Positions 43,559-53,930 are shown, numbered from the stretch's first letter. The stretch is DNA of 64,000 nt from Burkholderia multivorans ATCC BAA-247 (GCF_000959525.1 NZ_CP009832.1:1922001-1986000), one strand, 5' to 3'. Made by a program: numbers and translations. The notes: generated by a model from the sequence alone, not told the origin.

Positions 43559-44749
43559 TCAAGCCAGCGTAAACGCGGGACGGTTTGTCGCAGGCTCTGC
43601 CGCGCGGCCGGTCAGCAGCAGGTCGAGCAGATCGCGCACGCTGCGGATCGCACGGCCGAACGGCAGCGCTTCGCGGCCGCGGAAGAACAGGCCGTTGGCG
43701 ACGTCGCCGCGCAGTGCGGCGGCGAGCCGCGTATCGATGCAGAAATGCCCGAACCGTTCGATGCCGTCGCGCAGCCCGCATACGCTCAGGCATTCGAGCG
43801 CGGTCGGGCAGCGCTGCTTCAGCGCGCCGAGTTTCGCGCGGATGCGCGCCTCGTTGCGCAGATAGCGGTCGAGCCACGGCGTTCTGACCGCGCGCGCGGG
43901 CAGGCCCGTCACGCTGACGAATTCGACGATGTCGTCCGGCGTCGCATCGGCCAGCACGCGCTTGAAGTTCGGATGCGCGTCGCCCTCCTCGGTCACCGCG
44001 AACGGCGTGCCGATCTGGACGCCGTCCGCACCGGCGTCGAGCGCCGCGCGCACCGCGTCGTGGCTGTTGATGCCGCCCGCGACGATCAGCGGAATCGCGT
44101 CGCGGGCGATGCCCAGCGACGCGATCGCCTGCGCGGCGGCGTCGAGCACGCGTGCGAAGTCGAAGCGCGGATCGTGCATGTCGGCGAGCTGCGTGACGCC
44201 GAGGTGGCCGCCCGCATGCGCGGGATGCTCGATCACGATCGCGTCGGGCAGCCGGCCCTTCTTCGTCCACTTCTTGAGGACCAGCGCGATCCCGCGGCCG
44301 TCCGACAGGATCGGAATCAGCGCAATGTCGCGGCCCTGCACGAGATCGGGCAACTCGAGCGGCAGACCGGCGCCCATCACGATCGCGTCGGCGCCCTCGT
44401 CGCAGGCCACGCGGACGTAGTCCGCATGCGCGCTCACCGCCTTCATCACGTTGACTGCGACCATCCCGCGCCCTTGCGCGTACGTCTTCGCGAGCCGGAT
44501 CTCGCGCGCGAGCGCTTCGAGGTTCGCCGCTTCGAGCGTCGCACGGTCGGGCTGCGCGCGACAGCGTGCGAGCAGATCCGCATGATGGTGCCGCAGGTCG
44601 ATGCTCGCGATCGTGCCGAGCGCGCCCTCGTGCGCGACGCTGCCGGCCAGCCGGTGCGCGGAGATGCCGACGCCCATGCCGCCCTGCACGATCGGCAACA
44701 AGGGACGGCCGCGGATCGTGAGCGGCGGGAAAGAACTGCGGACGGTCAT
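43559..44749 (-). CDS. Nitronate monooxygenase-family flavoprotein
   Basis: A 396-residue FMN-dependent TIM-barrel protein of the 2-nitropropane-dioxygenase/NMO family. PIVQGGMGVGISAHRLAGSVAHEGALGTIAS opens the barrel; EHPAHAGGHLG holds the catalytic-region His; and IVAGGINSHDAVRAALDAGADGVQIGTPF is the phosphate-binding end. Length is 50-60 residues longer than class I enzymes, with a Cys-containing C-terminus (CLSVCGLRDGIERFGHFCIDT), as in the related NPD-like reductases. The start at 44749 fits the domain; the substrate is unknown. Confidence 0.85.
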   Translation of the reverse strand: MTVRSSFPPLTIRGRPLLPIVQGGMGVGISAHRLAGSVAHEGALGTIASIDLRHHHADLLARCRAQPDRATLEAANLEALAREIRLAKTYAQGRGMVAVNVMKAVSAHADYVRVACDEGADAIVMGAGLPLELPDLVQGRDIALIPILSDGRGIALVLKKWTKKGRLPDAIVIEHPAHAGGHLGVTQLADMHDPRFDFARVLDAAAQAIASLGIARDAIPLIVAGGINSHDAVRAALDAGADGVQIGTPFAVTEEGDAHPNFKRVLADATPDDIVEFVSVTGLPARAVRTPWLDRYLRNEARIRAKLGALKQRCPTALECLSVCGLRDGIERFGHFCIDTRLAAALRGDVANGLFFRGREALPFGRAIRSVRDLLDLLLTGRAAEPATNRPAFTLA

Positions 44750-45276
44750 CTGAAGCCTCGTCGAAACATCGTCGGAAACGCGATGATCGACGATCGGCCG
44801 CCGCGCACGTTGACGGCCGTCAACGAACGACGACGGCACGCGTGCGCGCCGTCGTCGCGCCGCTCAGGTGGGCTTGCGCGCGGGCAGCGGCAGCGACTTG
44901 TACTCGAGATATTCGTCGAGACCGTACACGCCGTTCTCGCGGCCGCACCCCGACTGCTTGAAGCCGCCGAACGGCGCGGCCGGATTCCACGCGCCGCCGT
45001 TGATGTCGACCTGGCCCGTGCGGAGCCGGCGTGCGACGCGCAGCGCGCGCTCGTCGCTGCCGGCCCGCCTCGGGAAAGCGGTCATTCCAGCGACCGCCGC
45101 ACGCGCCGACGACGCCCGCCACGCGCGCGTGCACGCCGTTCCGGCGATGCAACACCGGCGCAACACCGGCACGACGACGGATGCGCGGCGTGGCCTGCAT
45201 CGTGCTATGTTTTTAATATCGGCGCCGGCCCGCGCGGCCGCGCCACCCGGAACCGATGCCTTTCGTGAGCGCTGCC
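44750..45276. other. Gap between NMO gene and the 45277 gene
   Basis: This 527-base stretch contains only the aldehyde dehydrogenase remnant (44864-45065). From 45066 to 45276 I find no gene beyond the possible longer start of the next one. Confidence 0.55.
44864..45065 (-). pseudogene. C-terminal remnant of an aldehyde dehydrogenase gene
   Basis: The minus strand encodes [39 protein letters not shown] and [16 protein letters not shown] before a stop, the last 60-odd residues of NAD-dependent aldehyde dehydrogenases. The catalytic Cys/Glu region and the Rossmann domain are missing in all frames upstream; the sequence before 45065 is unrelated. It is a truncated relic. Confidence 0.75.
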
Positions 45277-45642
45277 ATGACCGACGCATCCCACACCCTC
45301 GGCTCGCACGACCGCCTCGAGCTGCTTTGCTGGCTCACCTGCGGCAATCTTGGCGCGTTTTACCTGAACGAATCCTGGCCCGACGCCGCCTTTCAAGTGA
45401 AGGCCGCGCACCGCTGGCTCGATCGTCATCAGCGGCAAGCCGACTGGCTCGCGATCGCGAAGCTCGCGGCGCTCGCGCAGGACATCGCGAAGCGCCATGC
45501 GAGTTTCGTCGACGCCACGTGGGCACGCGACGCCGTCGAGGAAATCGTCGACACCGACGATCTCGACTATCGCGCGAAGCTCGTGCAGTGGGTGTACGAC
45601 GACTGCTGCAAGGCGCTCGCCGACAAACGGCTGGCGGACTAA
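45277..45642 (+). CDS. Conserved protein of unknown function
   Basis: A 121-residue soluble, mostly helical protein ([34 protein letters not shown] and [28 protein letters not shown]). It is rich in Trp, Asp and Cys and ends in an acidic/basic [24 protein letters not shown] do not recognise a family. An earlier in-frame ATG (45256) would add seven residues and has only a poor GGA site, so the start is uncertain. It is convergent with the Lrp gene. Confidence 0.7.
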   Translation: MTDASHTLGSHDRLELLCWLTCGNLGAFYLNESWPDAAFQVKAAHRWLDRHQRQADWLAIAKLAALAQDIAKRHASFVDATWARDAVEEIVDTDDLDYRAKLVQWVYDDCCKALADKRLAD

Positions 45643-45654
45643 TCGCCGCCCGCC

Positions 45655-46119
45655 TCAGACGATCGGCAGCCGGTGCGTCGACTTCAGCTGGCGCAGCGAC
45701 AGATTGGAGCGGATGCTCAGCACGCCCGGCAGCTTGCGCAGCACCTTCTCGACGAAATGGCTGTAGTCGTCGAGATCGGCCGCGACCACCTGCAACAGGA
45801 AATCCGCTTCGCCGGTCGTGTTGTCGCACGCGAGCACGTTCGGGCTCGCGGCGATCAGCCGTTCGAATTCGGCGGTCACTTCCTCGCTGTGCTGCGTGCA
45901 GACGATCCGCACGAACGCCATCACGCCGAGTCCGAGCTTGCGGCGGTCGAGCCGCGCGTGATAGCCCTCGATCAGCCCCGCTTCCTCGAGGCGCCTGAGC
46001 CGGCGCCAGCACGACGTCTCGCTCAGCGAGAACGCTTCCGCGAGCCGCGCATTCGACACGCGCCCGTCCCGCTGCAGCATGTCGAGCATCCCGCGATCGA
46101 TCTTGTCCAGTTGTTCCAT
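45655..46119 (-). CDS. Lrp/AsnC-family transcriptional regulator
   Basis: A 154-residue regulator with the AsnC HTH (LDKIDRGMLDMLQRDGRVSNARLAEAFSLSETSCWRRLRRLEEAGLIEGY) and the ligand domain (NVLACDNTTGEADFLLQVVAADLDDYSHFVEKVLRKLPGVLSIRSNLSLRQLK). AAGGAG precedes the start. It is divergent from the zinc alcohol dehydrogenase gene, 133 bp away, and may regulate it. Confidence 0.92.
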   Translation of the reverse strand: MEQLDKIDRGMLDMLQRDGRVSNARLAEAFSLSETSCWRRLRRLEEAGLIEGYHARLDRRKLGLGVMAFVRIVCTQHSEEVTAEFERLIAASPNVLACDNTTGEADFLLQVVAADLDDYSHFVEKVLRKLPGVLSIRSNLSLRQLKSTHRLPIV

Positions 46120-46252
46120 GAAAGCTCCTTGCAGCGATGGCGCATCGGTCGCAAGGCTAGCCCAAAAGAGCCTGCGCCTCAATCGAAAAACGAAAGATAA
46201 ATCCGATATTGCGCGGTTATATTGAAAGACTCATTCGCAATTGGAGGAAATC

Positions 46253-47299
46253 GTGAAAGCAGTCGTTTACGAAGCATTCGGCGCCGCGCCGCGCGTGATG
46301 CAGGTCGCGGACCCGACGCCCGCGCCGGACGGCGTCGTGATCGAGGTGAAGGCGACCGGCGTCTGCCGCAGCGACTGGCACGGCTGGATGGGGCACGATC
46401 CGGACATCGTGCTGCCGCACGTGCCGGGACACGAACTGGCAGGCGTGGTCGTCGCGACCGGTGCGGACGTCACGCGCTGGAAGGCCGGCGACCGCGTGAC
46501 CGTGCCGTTCGTCGCTGGCTGCGGCCGCTGCCCGGAGTGCCACTCCGGCAACCAGCAAGTGTGCGAGCGGCAGTTTCAGCCGGGCTTCACGCACTGGGGT
46601 TCGTTCGCCGAATTCGTCGGCATCCATCATGCGGACCTGAACCTCGTGCGGCTGCCCGACTCGCTCGATTTTCCGACCGCGGCGAGCCTCGGCTGCCGGT
46701 TCGTCACGTCGTTTCGCGCGGTCGTCGATCAGGGGCGCACGTCGGCAGGCGAATGGGTCGCGGTGCACGGCTGCGGCGGCGTCGGGTTGTCGGCGATCAT
46801 GATCGCGAACGCGATCGGTGCGAATGTCGTCGCGGTCGACATTTCGGCGGCCGCGCTTGCGCTCGCGCGCGCGGTAGGCGCCGCGGCGACCGTCGATGCA
46901 TCGCAGGTCGCCGATGTCGTCGATGCGGTGAAGGACATCACCGGCGGCGGCGCGCACGTGTCGCTCGACGCGTTGGGTCACCCGAGCACCTGCTTCAACT
47001 CGATTGCGAACCTGCGTCGCCGCGGCCGGCACGTGCAGGTCGGGCTGATGCTCGGCGAGCATGCGACGCCGGCGGTGCCGATGAGCAAGGTGATCGCCCA
47101 CGAGCTCGAAATTCTCGGCAGCCACGGAATGCAGGCGCATCGCTACGATGCCATGCTCGAAATGGTGCGCGCCGGCAAGCTGGCGCCGAGCCGGTTGATC
47201 GGCAAGGAAATCAGCCTCGGCGAATCGGTCGACGCGCTGATGAACATGAGCCGGTTCGAAGGCGCCGGTGTGACGGTCGTGACGGATTTTTCGCGCTGA
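46253..47299 (+). CDS. Zinc-dependent alcohol dehydrogenase
   Basis: A 348-residue medium-chain dehydrogenase. Catalytic zinc ligands are in [10 protein letters not shown] (Cys) and PGHELAG (His); the structural zinc site is [15 protein letters not shown] with four Cys. The cofactor motif is [27 protein letters not shown]. The GTG start follows GGAGGA by 4-5 bases, a strong site, whereas an earlier start would lack it. Its substrate is unknown. The divergent Lrp regulator is a plausible controller. Confidence 0.92.
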   Translation: MKAVVYEAFGAAPRVMQVADPTPAPDGVVIEVKATGVCRSDWHGWMGHDPDIVLPHVPGHELAGVVVATGADVTRWKAGDRVTVPFVAGCGRCPECHSGNQQVCERQFQPGFTHWGSFAEFVGIHHADLNLVRLPDSLDFPTAASLGCRFVTSFRAVVDQGRTSAGEWVAVHGCGGVGLSAIMIANAIGANVVAVDISAAALALARAVGAAATVDASQVADVVDAVKDITGGGAHVSLDALGHPSTCFNSIANLRRRGRHVQVGLMLGEHATPAVPMSKVIAHELEILGSHGMQAHRYDAMLEMVRAGKLAPSRLIGKEISLGESVDALMNMSRFEGAGVTVVTDFSR

Positions 47300-47397
47300 A
47301 AGCGGATGCCGGGCGCGCCATCGCGTCGTCCGGCATCGCGTTGCGCGCACCGTTCGCGCGCGACGGCCCGACGCACGCGAACGGTGCGCGCTGCGGC

Positions 47398-47874
47398 TTA
47401 CAGCAGCGATTTCGCCTGCGACAACACCTTGTCGCAGATCTGCTTCGTGACCTGCTGCTTCAGGCCGCCGCCGCTCAGATCGAGCTTGTTGCCGTTGCCG
47501 GCGTCCAGAATTCCGCTGGCGCCGCTCGTGTAGCCGCTGTCGGACGATGCATTGCCGCCAAGCTTGCCGAGCAGCGCGTCCTTCACCGACGACGCGCTGC
47601 CGGCCGCGCCGCCGAGATAATTGTTCTGGATGCAGAACTGCAGCACGCCCGCGACATTGCCGGTGCTGCCCGGCATGAGCGACGAGCCGCCACCGCCCAG
47701 TGCACCGCCGAGGCCGCCGAGATTGCCCAGCGCGCCGCCGGCGCTGCCGCCCGAATCGCCACCGCCGCCGACCTGTTTCAGTACGTCGCCGAGCTGCGCG
47801 TGGGCCACGGAAAACGGTGCGAGCAATCCGATCAGCGCGCCGGCGACGGTCGCGCGGTATAGACGTGCATTCAT
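47398..47874 (-). CDS. DUF2501 exported protein
   Basis: A 158-residue exported protein with a signal peptide (VAGALIGLLAPFSVAHAQ, cleavage after AHA). A Gly/Ser-rich spacer (GGGGDSGGSAGGALGNLGGLG) precedes a DUF2501 domain (STGNVAGVLQFCIQNNYLGG and VTKQICDKVLSQAKSLL with the two conserved Cys). DUF2501 proteins (YjjA-like) have no defined role. Confidence 0.85.
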   Translation of the reverse strand: MNARLYRATVAGALIGLLAPFSVAHAQLGDVLKQVGGGGDSGGSAGGALGNLGGLGGALGGGGSSLMPGSTGNVAGVLQFCIQNNYLGGAAGSASSVKDALLGKLGGNASSDSGYTSGASGILDAGNGNKLDLSGGGLKQQVTKQICDKVLSQAKSLL

Positions 47875-48185
47875 GTAAAACCTCCCGGGTTCTGACTGCG
47901 TGAGTGCGGTAAAGCGCATTCAAGGATAGGCAATCGATCCGGGCATGACAGCCCCTGTACGCGATTTGAAATGTCAGACATCGTGATTCCGCGGGGATTT
48001 GACAATGCTTGACGTGAGAGAGGCGCGGCGGCGATCGCGAGCGCCGCGCCGATCGAGGCGAACGACACGGCCGGACGGCAATTCGCAGAGCAGCATGCCG
48101 GCCAACGGCGATCGGGAGGTGAAGAGTGAATGGCGACGTCTGACCGGGTACTTGCGATCATCCGCGCCGTCTTATCGTGGGTACA
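47875..48185. other. Intergenic region upstream of the DUF2501 gene
   Basis: About 310 bases between the DUF2501 start and the ybiT terminator. It must hold the DUF2501 promoter on the minus strand. I find no gene and no clear repeat. Confidence 0.5.
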
Positions 48186-48187
48186 AC

Positions 48188-48221
48188 AAAAAAGCCCGCC
48201 GAGTACAACTTGGCGGGCTTC
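48188..48221 (-). terminator. Terminator of ybiT
   Basis: AAGCCCGCC (48192-48200) pairs with GGCGGGCTT (48212-48220), and on the minus strand the stem is followed by TTTTGTTG. It lies about 45 bases beyond the ABC-F stop codon. Confidence 0.85.
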
Positions 48222-48264
48222 CTGAGCGCAATTGCGTAAATCAGATTCGGCACAAATCAGCGAA

Positions 48265-49857
48265 TCAATCCTGCCCCTGGCTCGCGAGGAAATCCTCGTA
48301 ATTCCCACCGAAGTCGACGAGCGTACCGTCCGTCTTCACTTCGATGATCCGGTTCGCCAGCCCGCTCACGAACTCGCGGTCGTGCGACACGAAAATCAGC
48401 GTCCCTTCGAACTTCTCGAGCGCGATCTGCAGCGACTCGATCGATTCCATGTCCATGTGGTTCGTCGGCTCGTCCATCAGCAGCACGTTGTGGCGGCCGA
48501 GCATCAGCTTGCCCCAGATCATGCGGCCCTTCTCGCCGCCCGACAGCACCTTCACCGACTTCTTGATGTCGTCGGCCGAGAACAGCAGGCGGCCGAGCGT
48601 GCCGCGCACCATCGTCTCGTCGTCGCCGTCCTTGCGGTACTGGTCGATCCAGTCCATCAGCGTGATGTCGTCCGGGAACTCCTCGTACGTGTCCTGCGGC
48701 ATGTAGCCGACGTTCGCGTTCTCGGCCCACTTCACCGAGCCGTGATCGAGCGTCAGGTTGCCGTACAGCGCGCGCAGCAGCGTCGTCTTGCCCGCGCCGT
48801 TCTCGCCGATGATCGCGATCCGCTCGCCCGGCTGCACCGACAGGTTGAAGTTCTCGAAGATCGTGCGGTCGTACTTCTTCGTGATGCCTTCGGCGACCAC
48901 CGCGATGTTGTGCAGCTTCTTCTCGAACTCGAAACGGATGAACGGGTTCTGTCGCGAGGACGGCTTGAATTCCTCGATCTTGATCTTGTCGATCTGCTTC
49001 GCACGGCTCGTCGCCTGACGCGCCTTCGACTTGTTCGCCGAGAAGCGGCGCACGAAGTCCTGCAGTTCGGCCACGCGCTCCTTCGCACGCGCGTTCGCCG
49101 CCGCCTGGCGCTCGCGCGCCTGCGCGGACGCGAGCATGTAGTCGTCGTAGTTGCCCGGCCAGACCTTCAGCGTGCCGTAGTCCATGTCGGCCATGTGCGT
49201 GCACACCGAGTTCAGGAAGTGACGATCGTGCGAAATGATGATCATCGTCGAGTTGTACTCGTTCAGCGTGTGCTCGAGCCAACGGATCGAGTTGATGTCG
49301 AGGTTGTTGGTCGGTTCGTCGAGCAGCAGCACGTCCGGCTTCGAGAACAGCGCCTGCGCGAGCAGCACGCGCAGCTTCCAGCCCGGCGCGACGTCGCGCA
49401 TCGGACCGTTGTGGAACTTCTCCTCGATGCCGATGCCGAGCAGCAGCGCGCCCGCGCGCGCCTCGGCGTCGTAGCCGCCATATTCGGCGAACTTGCCTTC
49501 GAGTTCGGCCGCGTGCATGTAGTCGTCGTCGGTCGCGTCCGGGTTCGCGTAGATCGCATCGCGCTCGGTCATCGCGGCCCACATCTCGGTGTGGCCCATC
49601 ATCACGACGTCGAGCACGCGCACGTCTTCGTACGCGAACTGATCCTGGCGCAGCTTGCCGAGACGCACGTTCGGCTCGAGCGCGACGTTGCCGCCGCTCG
49701 GCTCGAGATCGCCGCCCAGAATCTTCATGAACGTCGACTTGCCGCAGCCGTTCGCGCCGATCAGACCATAGCGGTTGCCCTCGCCGAATTTGACCGAGAT
49801 ATTCTCGAACAAGGGCTTCGGCCCGAATTGCATCGTGATGTTGGCAGTAGAAAGCAC
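48265..49857 (-). CDS. ybiT: ABC-F ATPase YbiT
   Basis: A 530-residue ribosome-associated ABC-F protein, the exact length of E. coli YbiT. Two ABC domains are present: Walker [10 protein letters not shown] then GENGAGKTT, with [16 protein letters not shown] in the first half (the YbiT-type variant signature) and [15 protein letters not shown] in the second; Walker B is [22 protein letters not shown]. The linker contains [24 protein letters not shown] use the GTG at 49857 ([12 protein letters not shown]); a start at Met9 of this frame is possible. Confidence 0.9.
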   Translation of the reverse strand: MLSTANITMQFGPKPLFENISVKFGEGNRYGLIGANGCGKSTFMKILGGDLEPSGGNVALEPNVRLGKLRQDQFAYEDVRVLDVVMMGHTEMWAAMTERDAIYANPDATDDDYMHAAELEGKFAEYGGYDAEARAGALLLGIGIEEKFHNGPMRDVAPGWKLRVLLAQALFSKPDVLLLDEPTNNLDINSIRWLEHTLNEYNSTMIIISHDRHFLNSVCTHMADMDYGTLKVWPGNYDDYMLASAQARERQAAANARAKERVAELQDFVRRFSANKSKARQATSRAKQIDKIKIEEFKPSSRQNPFIRFEFEKKLHNIAVVAEGITKKYDRTIFENFNLSVQPGERIAIIGENGAGKTTLLRALYGNLTLDHGSVKWAENANVGYMPQDTYEEFPDDITLMDWIDQYRKDGDDETMVRGTLGRLLFSADDIKKSVKVLSGGEKGRMIWGKLMLGRHNVLLMDEPTNHMDMESIESLQIALEKFEGTLIFVSHDREFVSGLANRIIEVKTDGTLVDFGGNYEDFLASQGQD

Positions 49858-49989
49858 GGCAGGTCCCGTTAAGAGAGAAATCGACGGAAAACCGTGTATT
49901 TTAGCAGGTGTCGAAGAAACTGCAGACGGCACCGTTCCGTCCCCGCCAAGAGCACCGCGCGCGGCGGGCGATGCCGCCCGCCGGCCGCC

Positions 49990-52269
49990 TCATTTGGACG
50001 CCTTCGCTGCCCCCTTCACCGGCGCCTTCATCTGCGCGAACAATTGCGAGCACGGCACGTCCTTGTTGTTGCTCGGCGCGATCAGCGGAATCAGCGCCGC
50101 GAACGGATTGAGGAGCCCGAGGCCGACCATTGCGCCCGCGCGCAGCGCGAGCGCGCCCGCGTCGACGCCGACGTTCGGATTCTTGAACGTCCCCTTCGCA
50201 TACAGCGGCGAGCGCAGCGAGAAGATCCGGAAGCCCTTCGTGTGCGGATGGATCTTCAGGTCGAGCGATTCGTCGCGCAGGTTGATCCTGCCGTCGACGT
50301 TGATCAGCGCGTCGTCGGTATCGAGCGCGAACACCTTCGGATCGAGCATCCCGTCGGTCGCGACGAAATCGATCGCCGCGCAGTTGATCTTCACGTCGCG
50401 ATTGCCGAACAGCTTTTCGTAGACGACGTTCGCGACGTTCAGCCCGGCCGCCTCCATCAGCAGCCGGCTGATGCGGCCGTCCGTCACGAGCGCCTTCACC
50501 TCGCCGGTCGAGGTGGCCGCGAGCGCGGCCGGCGAATTGCCGCGCGCCGACAGCGACGCGTCGCCGTTGATTTCGCCGAGCGCCGACTGCATCACCTGCT
50601 GCGTCGGAAACAGCTGCCTGAGCTTCAGATGCCGTGCCGCGACCGTGAAGCGCCCCTTCAGCGGCGTACTGCTGCCGTCGAGGTGCGCGGTGGTCGCCAG
50701 CGTGCCGCCCGCGACGCCGAACTGCAGCGGCTGCAGCGACAGCACGCCGTCGGTCAGCACGATATGCGTATAGAGATTCGTGATCGGCAGCTTCGCGCTC
50801 TTGATCAGCTTGCGGCCGGTGAACTTCACGTCGGCGTCGAGCGCGCGCCAGCGATCGGTGCGGAACGTCTCGACCGGCAGCACGCGTCCCGGCGGCTGGC
50901 GCGTCGTATCGCCGCGCTGCGCCTTGCTCGCGGCCGTATCGGCGCCGATCACCGGCGCGAGATCGGAGAACTGCAGCAGGTTCGACACGAGCTCGCCGGA
51001 CAGCTTCGGACGCGGGTCGCGCTGCGCGTACGTGAGCGTCCCGCCGAGATCGCTGCCGCCGACGCGGCCGTTGAAGTGTTCGTAGCGGAACGTGCTCGCG
51101 TTGCGCTTGAAGTTGCCGATCAGCCGCCCTTCGGTCGCATACGGCGGCGTGTCGGGCAGCGTGATGCCGGTGAGCGGATACAGATGCGACATCGACGTGC
51201 CCTGCAGCCACAGCCGCAGGTCGAGCGCCGCGAGATGCATCGGATCGGTCAGCGTGCCGACGATCGCGAGCCGCGTGTCGCCGGCCTTCACGTCGGCCTG
51301 CAGCGGAAACGGCCGCGTCGCGTCCTGTACCGCGAGCACGCCGCCGATCTTGCCGGTGCCGCTGATCGGCACGTTCCTGTAGCGGCCGTCGACCTTCAGC
51401 CCGAACGCGTAAGTCGGGCCGGTCGGTCGCGCAGGCGCGGCCGCACCGCTTGCGCCGGACGCGGGCGCCGTGGCGGACGTACCCGATGCCGAAGCCGCCG
51501 AGGCCGCCGACGTTGAAGACGCAACCGTCGCCGACGCACCGCTCGCGGCTTCCGGCGCGGACGCCGCAGACGCCTCGGACGCGACCTGCGCATCGGCTCG
51601 TGCGCCGAGCTGCGCGGCGCCGCGCTTGCCGACGCGCTGCGCGGACGCCGCGCGCGACGTGCGCTCCTGCTCCTTGAGCACGTCGCCGAGCGGAATCGGC
51701 TGGCCGAGCGTATCGATCGCGATCGTCAGATCGGCCTTCGTGATCGCGTCGCGATACGTGACGGTGCCCTTCGCGAATCCGAAGTTGTCGAGCCGCACGT
51801 CCCAGCGCGACGGCTGCGACGATTGCTTGAACTGAAAAGTCCAGGTGTTGCGGCCATCCGCGAGCCGTTCGAGATCGATCGCGGGATTGACGACGTCGAT
51901 CGACGGAATGACGATCCGGTGGGCGAGCAGCGGCAGGAGCGCAAGATCGAAATGCGCGGCGTCGAGCGTCGCGAATCGCGGCGACTTGGCCCAGTCCGGG
52001 TTGCCGATTTCGATCTGCGTCGCAGAGAAGCTCGGCCACGGCACCCACGCGCGCCAGCCGGTTTCGCCGTCGGGCCGACGCCAGTCGACCTTGATGTCGC
52101 CGTTGATCGCGAACGGGCGGCCGAGCGCGTCGCTGACGTGCTCGTTGATCCACGGCTTCGCGCGGTTCCAGTCGAAGGTGACGATGAAGACGACGGTGGC
52201 CGCGATCGAGATCGCGACGATGCCGACGATCCATGCAGCCGTCTTTCCGATGACTCGGGTAAGCGTCAT
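49990..52269 (-). CDS. AsmA-family protein
   Basis: A 759-residue envelope protein with a single N-terminal membrane anchor (TAAWIVGIVAISIAATVVFIVTF) and the AsmA opening FDWNRAKPWINEHVSDALGRPFAINGDIKVDW. AsmA-like proteins are long beta-structured bridges implicated in outer-membrane phospholipid transport. Residues about 205-283 are an Ala/Ser-rich low-complexity insert. The C-terminal AsmA domain resumes with SGTGKIGGVLAVQD and ends with DLKIHPHTKGFRIFSLRSPLYAKGTFKNPNVGVDAGALALRAG. It is divergent from the fetAB pair. Confidence 0.88.
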   Translation of the reverse strand: MTLTRVIGKTAAWIVGIVAISIAATVVFIVTFDWNRAKPWINEHVSDALGRPFAINGDIKVDWRRPDGETGWRAWVPWPSFSATQIEIGNPDWAKSPRFATLDAAHFDLALLPLLAHRIVIPSIDVVNPAIDLERLADGRNTWTFQFKQSSQPSRWDVRLDNFGFAKGTVTYRDAITKADLTIAIDTLGQPIPLGDVLKEQERTSRAASAQRVGKRGAAQLGARADAQVASEASAASAPEAASGASATVASSTSAASAASASGTSATAPASGASGAAAPARPTGPTYAFGLKVDGRYRNVPISGTGKIGGVLAVQDATRPFPLQADVKAGDTRLAIVGTLTDPMHLAALDLRLWLQGTSMSHLYPLTGITLPDTPPYATEGRLIGNFKRNASTFRYEHFNGRVGGSDLGGTLTYAQRDPRPKLSGELVSNLLQFSDLAPVIGADTAASKAQRGDTTRQPPGRVLPVETFRTDRWRALDADVKFTGRKLIKSAKLPITNLYTHIVLTDGVLSLQPLQFGVAGGTLATTAHLDGSSTPLKGRFTVAARHLKLRQLFPTQQVMQSALGEINGDASLSARGNSPAALAATSTGEVKALVTDGRISRLLMEAAGLNVANVVYEKLFGNRDVKINCAAIDFVATDGMLDPKVFALDTDDALINVDGRINLRDESLDLKIHPHTKGFRIFSLRSPLYAKGTFKNPNVGVDAGALALRAGAMVGLGLLNPFAALIPLIAPSNNKDVPCSQLFAQMKAPVKGAAKASK

Positions 52270-52413
52270 GGCTGTTCCGTTGTTGTTCTGCGCAGGCGTC
52301 GCGCCGTGCCGCACCGCGAACGGCGCGCGCACCCGCGCGGAATTTGCAATAGGTATTATGGCGCACGCCGTCGCACGACCTCGGCGCCATTAACGCTTTT
52401 TTTCATTTACGAC

Positions 52414-53115
52414 ATGACCGCCCCCACCTGCCTCATCGACGCGCACCAGATCACACGTCGCGACGCAGCCTCCGGCAAGACGCTGCTCGAGCCGACCGAC
52501 TTCAGTCTCGCCGCCGGCGCCAGAATGGCCCTCACCGGCCCGTCGGGCTCGGGCAAGAGCGTGCTGCTGCGCGCGCTCGCGCTGCTCGACCCGCTCGATG
52601 GCGGCCAGATCCTGTGGCGCGGCGCGCGCATCCGGCGCAGCGCGATTCCGCGCTATCGGCGCAGCGTCGCGTACGTGCGCCAGCGGCCCGCGCCGATGGA
52701 CGGCACCGTCGAATCGCAACTGCGCTATCCGTATTCGCTCGCGATCTACCACGACGTCGCGTTCGATCGCGCACGCGTGCAAGCGCTGGCCGCGCGTGCC
52801 GGCCGCGGCGCCGACTTCCTCGCGAAGCGCGCGAGCGAGCTGTCGGGCGGCGAAGCGCAGATCGCGGCATTGCTGCGCGTGCTGCAGCTCGACCCCGACG
52901 TGCTGCTGCTCGACGAACCGACCTCCGCGCTCGACCCGGACTCGACGCGCGCGATCGAGGCGCTGGTCGGCGCATGGTTCGACGCCGCGCCCGATGCGCG
53001 CGCCTACATGTGGATTTCGCACGATCCGGCGCAGGCAGCGCGGATCGCGACCGCGCAACTGCGCATGCAGGCCGGCGTGCTGCGCGCCGCCGACGCACCG
53101 GAGGCCGCGCAATGA
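52414..53115 (+). CDS. fetA: Iron-export-type ABC ATPase FetA-like
   Basis: A 233-residue ABC ATPase (YbbL type). Walker A GPSGSGKSVLLRALALLDP, a Q-loop-like VRQRP, signature LSGGEAQIAALLRVLQLDP and Walker B LLLDEPTSALD. Its stop overlaps the fetB start by 4 bases. FetAB has been linked to iron export and metal homeostasis in E. coli. Confidence 0.88.
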   Translation: MTAPTCLIDAHQITRRDAASGKTLLEPTDFSLAAGARMALTGPSGSGKSVLLRALALLDPLDGGQILWRGARIRRSAIPRYRRSVAYVRQRPAPMDGTVESQLRYPYSLAIYHDVAFDRARVQALAARAGRGADFLAKRASELSGGEAQIAALLRVLQLDPDVLLLDEPTSALDPDSTRAIEALVGAWFDAAPDARAYMWISHDPAQAARIATAQLRMQAGVLRAADAPEAAQ

Positions 53116-53915
53116 GCCCCGCCCTGCAGGATCTGAGCCTCGTCGACGTCGGCATCTCGGCGGCGCTCGTCGCCGTGAACGGCGCGATTTCGGCGGCGCT
53201 GTCGCTCGGCCTCGGCCGCAAGCTGGCGCTCGCCGCCGTGCGCACCGTCGTGCAACTGCTCGCGATCGGCTACGTGCTCGGCTGGGTATTCGGCCATCCG
53301 CACTGGTACGTCGTGCTGCCGCTCACCGCGCTGATGACCGCCGTGGCCGGATTCGCAGGCGCCGGGCGCAGCAAGCGCACGTACCGCGGGCAGCGCATCG
53401 ACAGCATCGCGTCGATCTGGTTCAGCAGCTGGCTCGTCGCGGCGATCGGGCTGTTCGTCGTGATTCGCGTGCATCCGTGGTACGCGCCGCAATATACGGT
53501 CCCGATACTCGGGATGATCCTCGGCAACACGCTGACGGGCGTCGCACTCGGCGTCGAGCGGATGATGGAGGAGCTGACGGCGCGCCGCGATCGCGTCGAA
53601 ACGGCGCTCGCGCTCGGCGCGACGCGCTGGGAAGCCGCGCAGGACGCCGCGCGTCAGGCCGTGCGCGCGGGGATGCTGCCGACGCTGAACCAGATGGCCG
53701 TGGTCGGCGTCGTGAGCCTGCCGGGCATGATGACGGGCCAGGTGCTCGCCGGCCAGTCGCCGCTGCAGGCGGTGCGCTATCAGATCGTGATCATGTTCCT
53801 GATCGCGGCGGCGTCCGCGCTCGGTACCGTCGGCGCCGTGCTGCTCACGTATCGCCGGCTGTTCTCGGCCGATCACCGCTTTCTCGCGTCGCGGCTCGAA
53901 GAGCGCACGTCGTAA
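53112..53915 (+). CDS. fetB: ABC permease FetB-like
   Basis: A 267-residue membrane permease of the YbbM/FetB family with 6-7 hydrophobic segments, LALAAVRTVVQLLAIGYVLGWVF at the N-terminus and PILGMILGNTLTGVALGVERM with ALALGATRWEAAQDAARQAVRAGMLPTLNQM, the family's coupling loop. It is paired with the ATPase upstream by a 4-base overlap. Confidence 0.9.
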   Translation: MSPALQDLSLVDVGISAALVAVNGAISAALSLGLGRKLALAAVRTVVQLLAIGYVLGWVFGHPHWYVVLPLTALMTAVAGFAGAGRSKRTYRGQRIDSIASIWFSSWLVAAIGLFVVIRVHPWYAPQYTVPILGMILGNTLTGVALGVERMMEELTARRDRVETALALGATRWEAAQDAARQAVRAGMLPTLNQMAVVGVVSLPGMMTGQVLAGQSPLQAVRYQIVIMFLIAAASALGTVGAVLLTYRRLFSADHRFLASRLEERTS

Positions 53916-53930
53916 GCACGTCGGCTGCGC

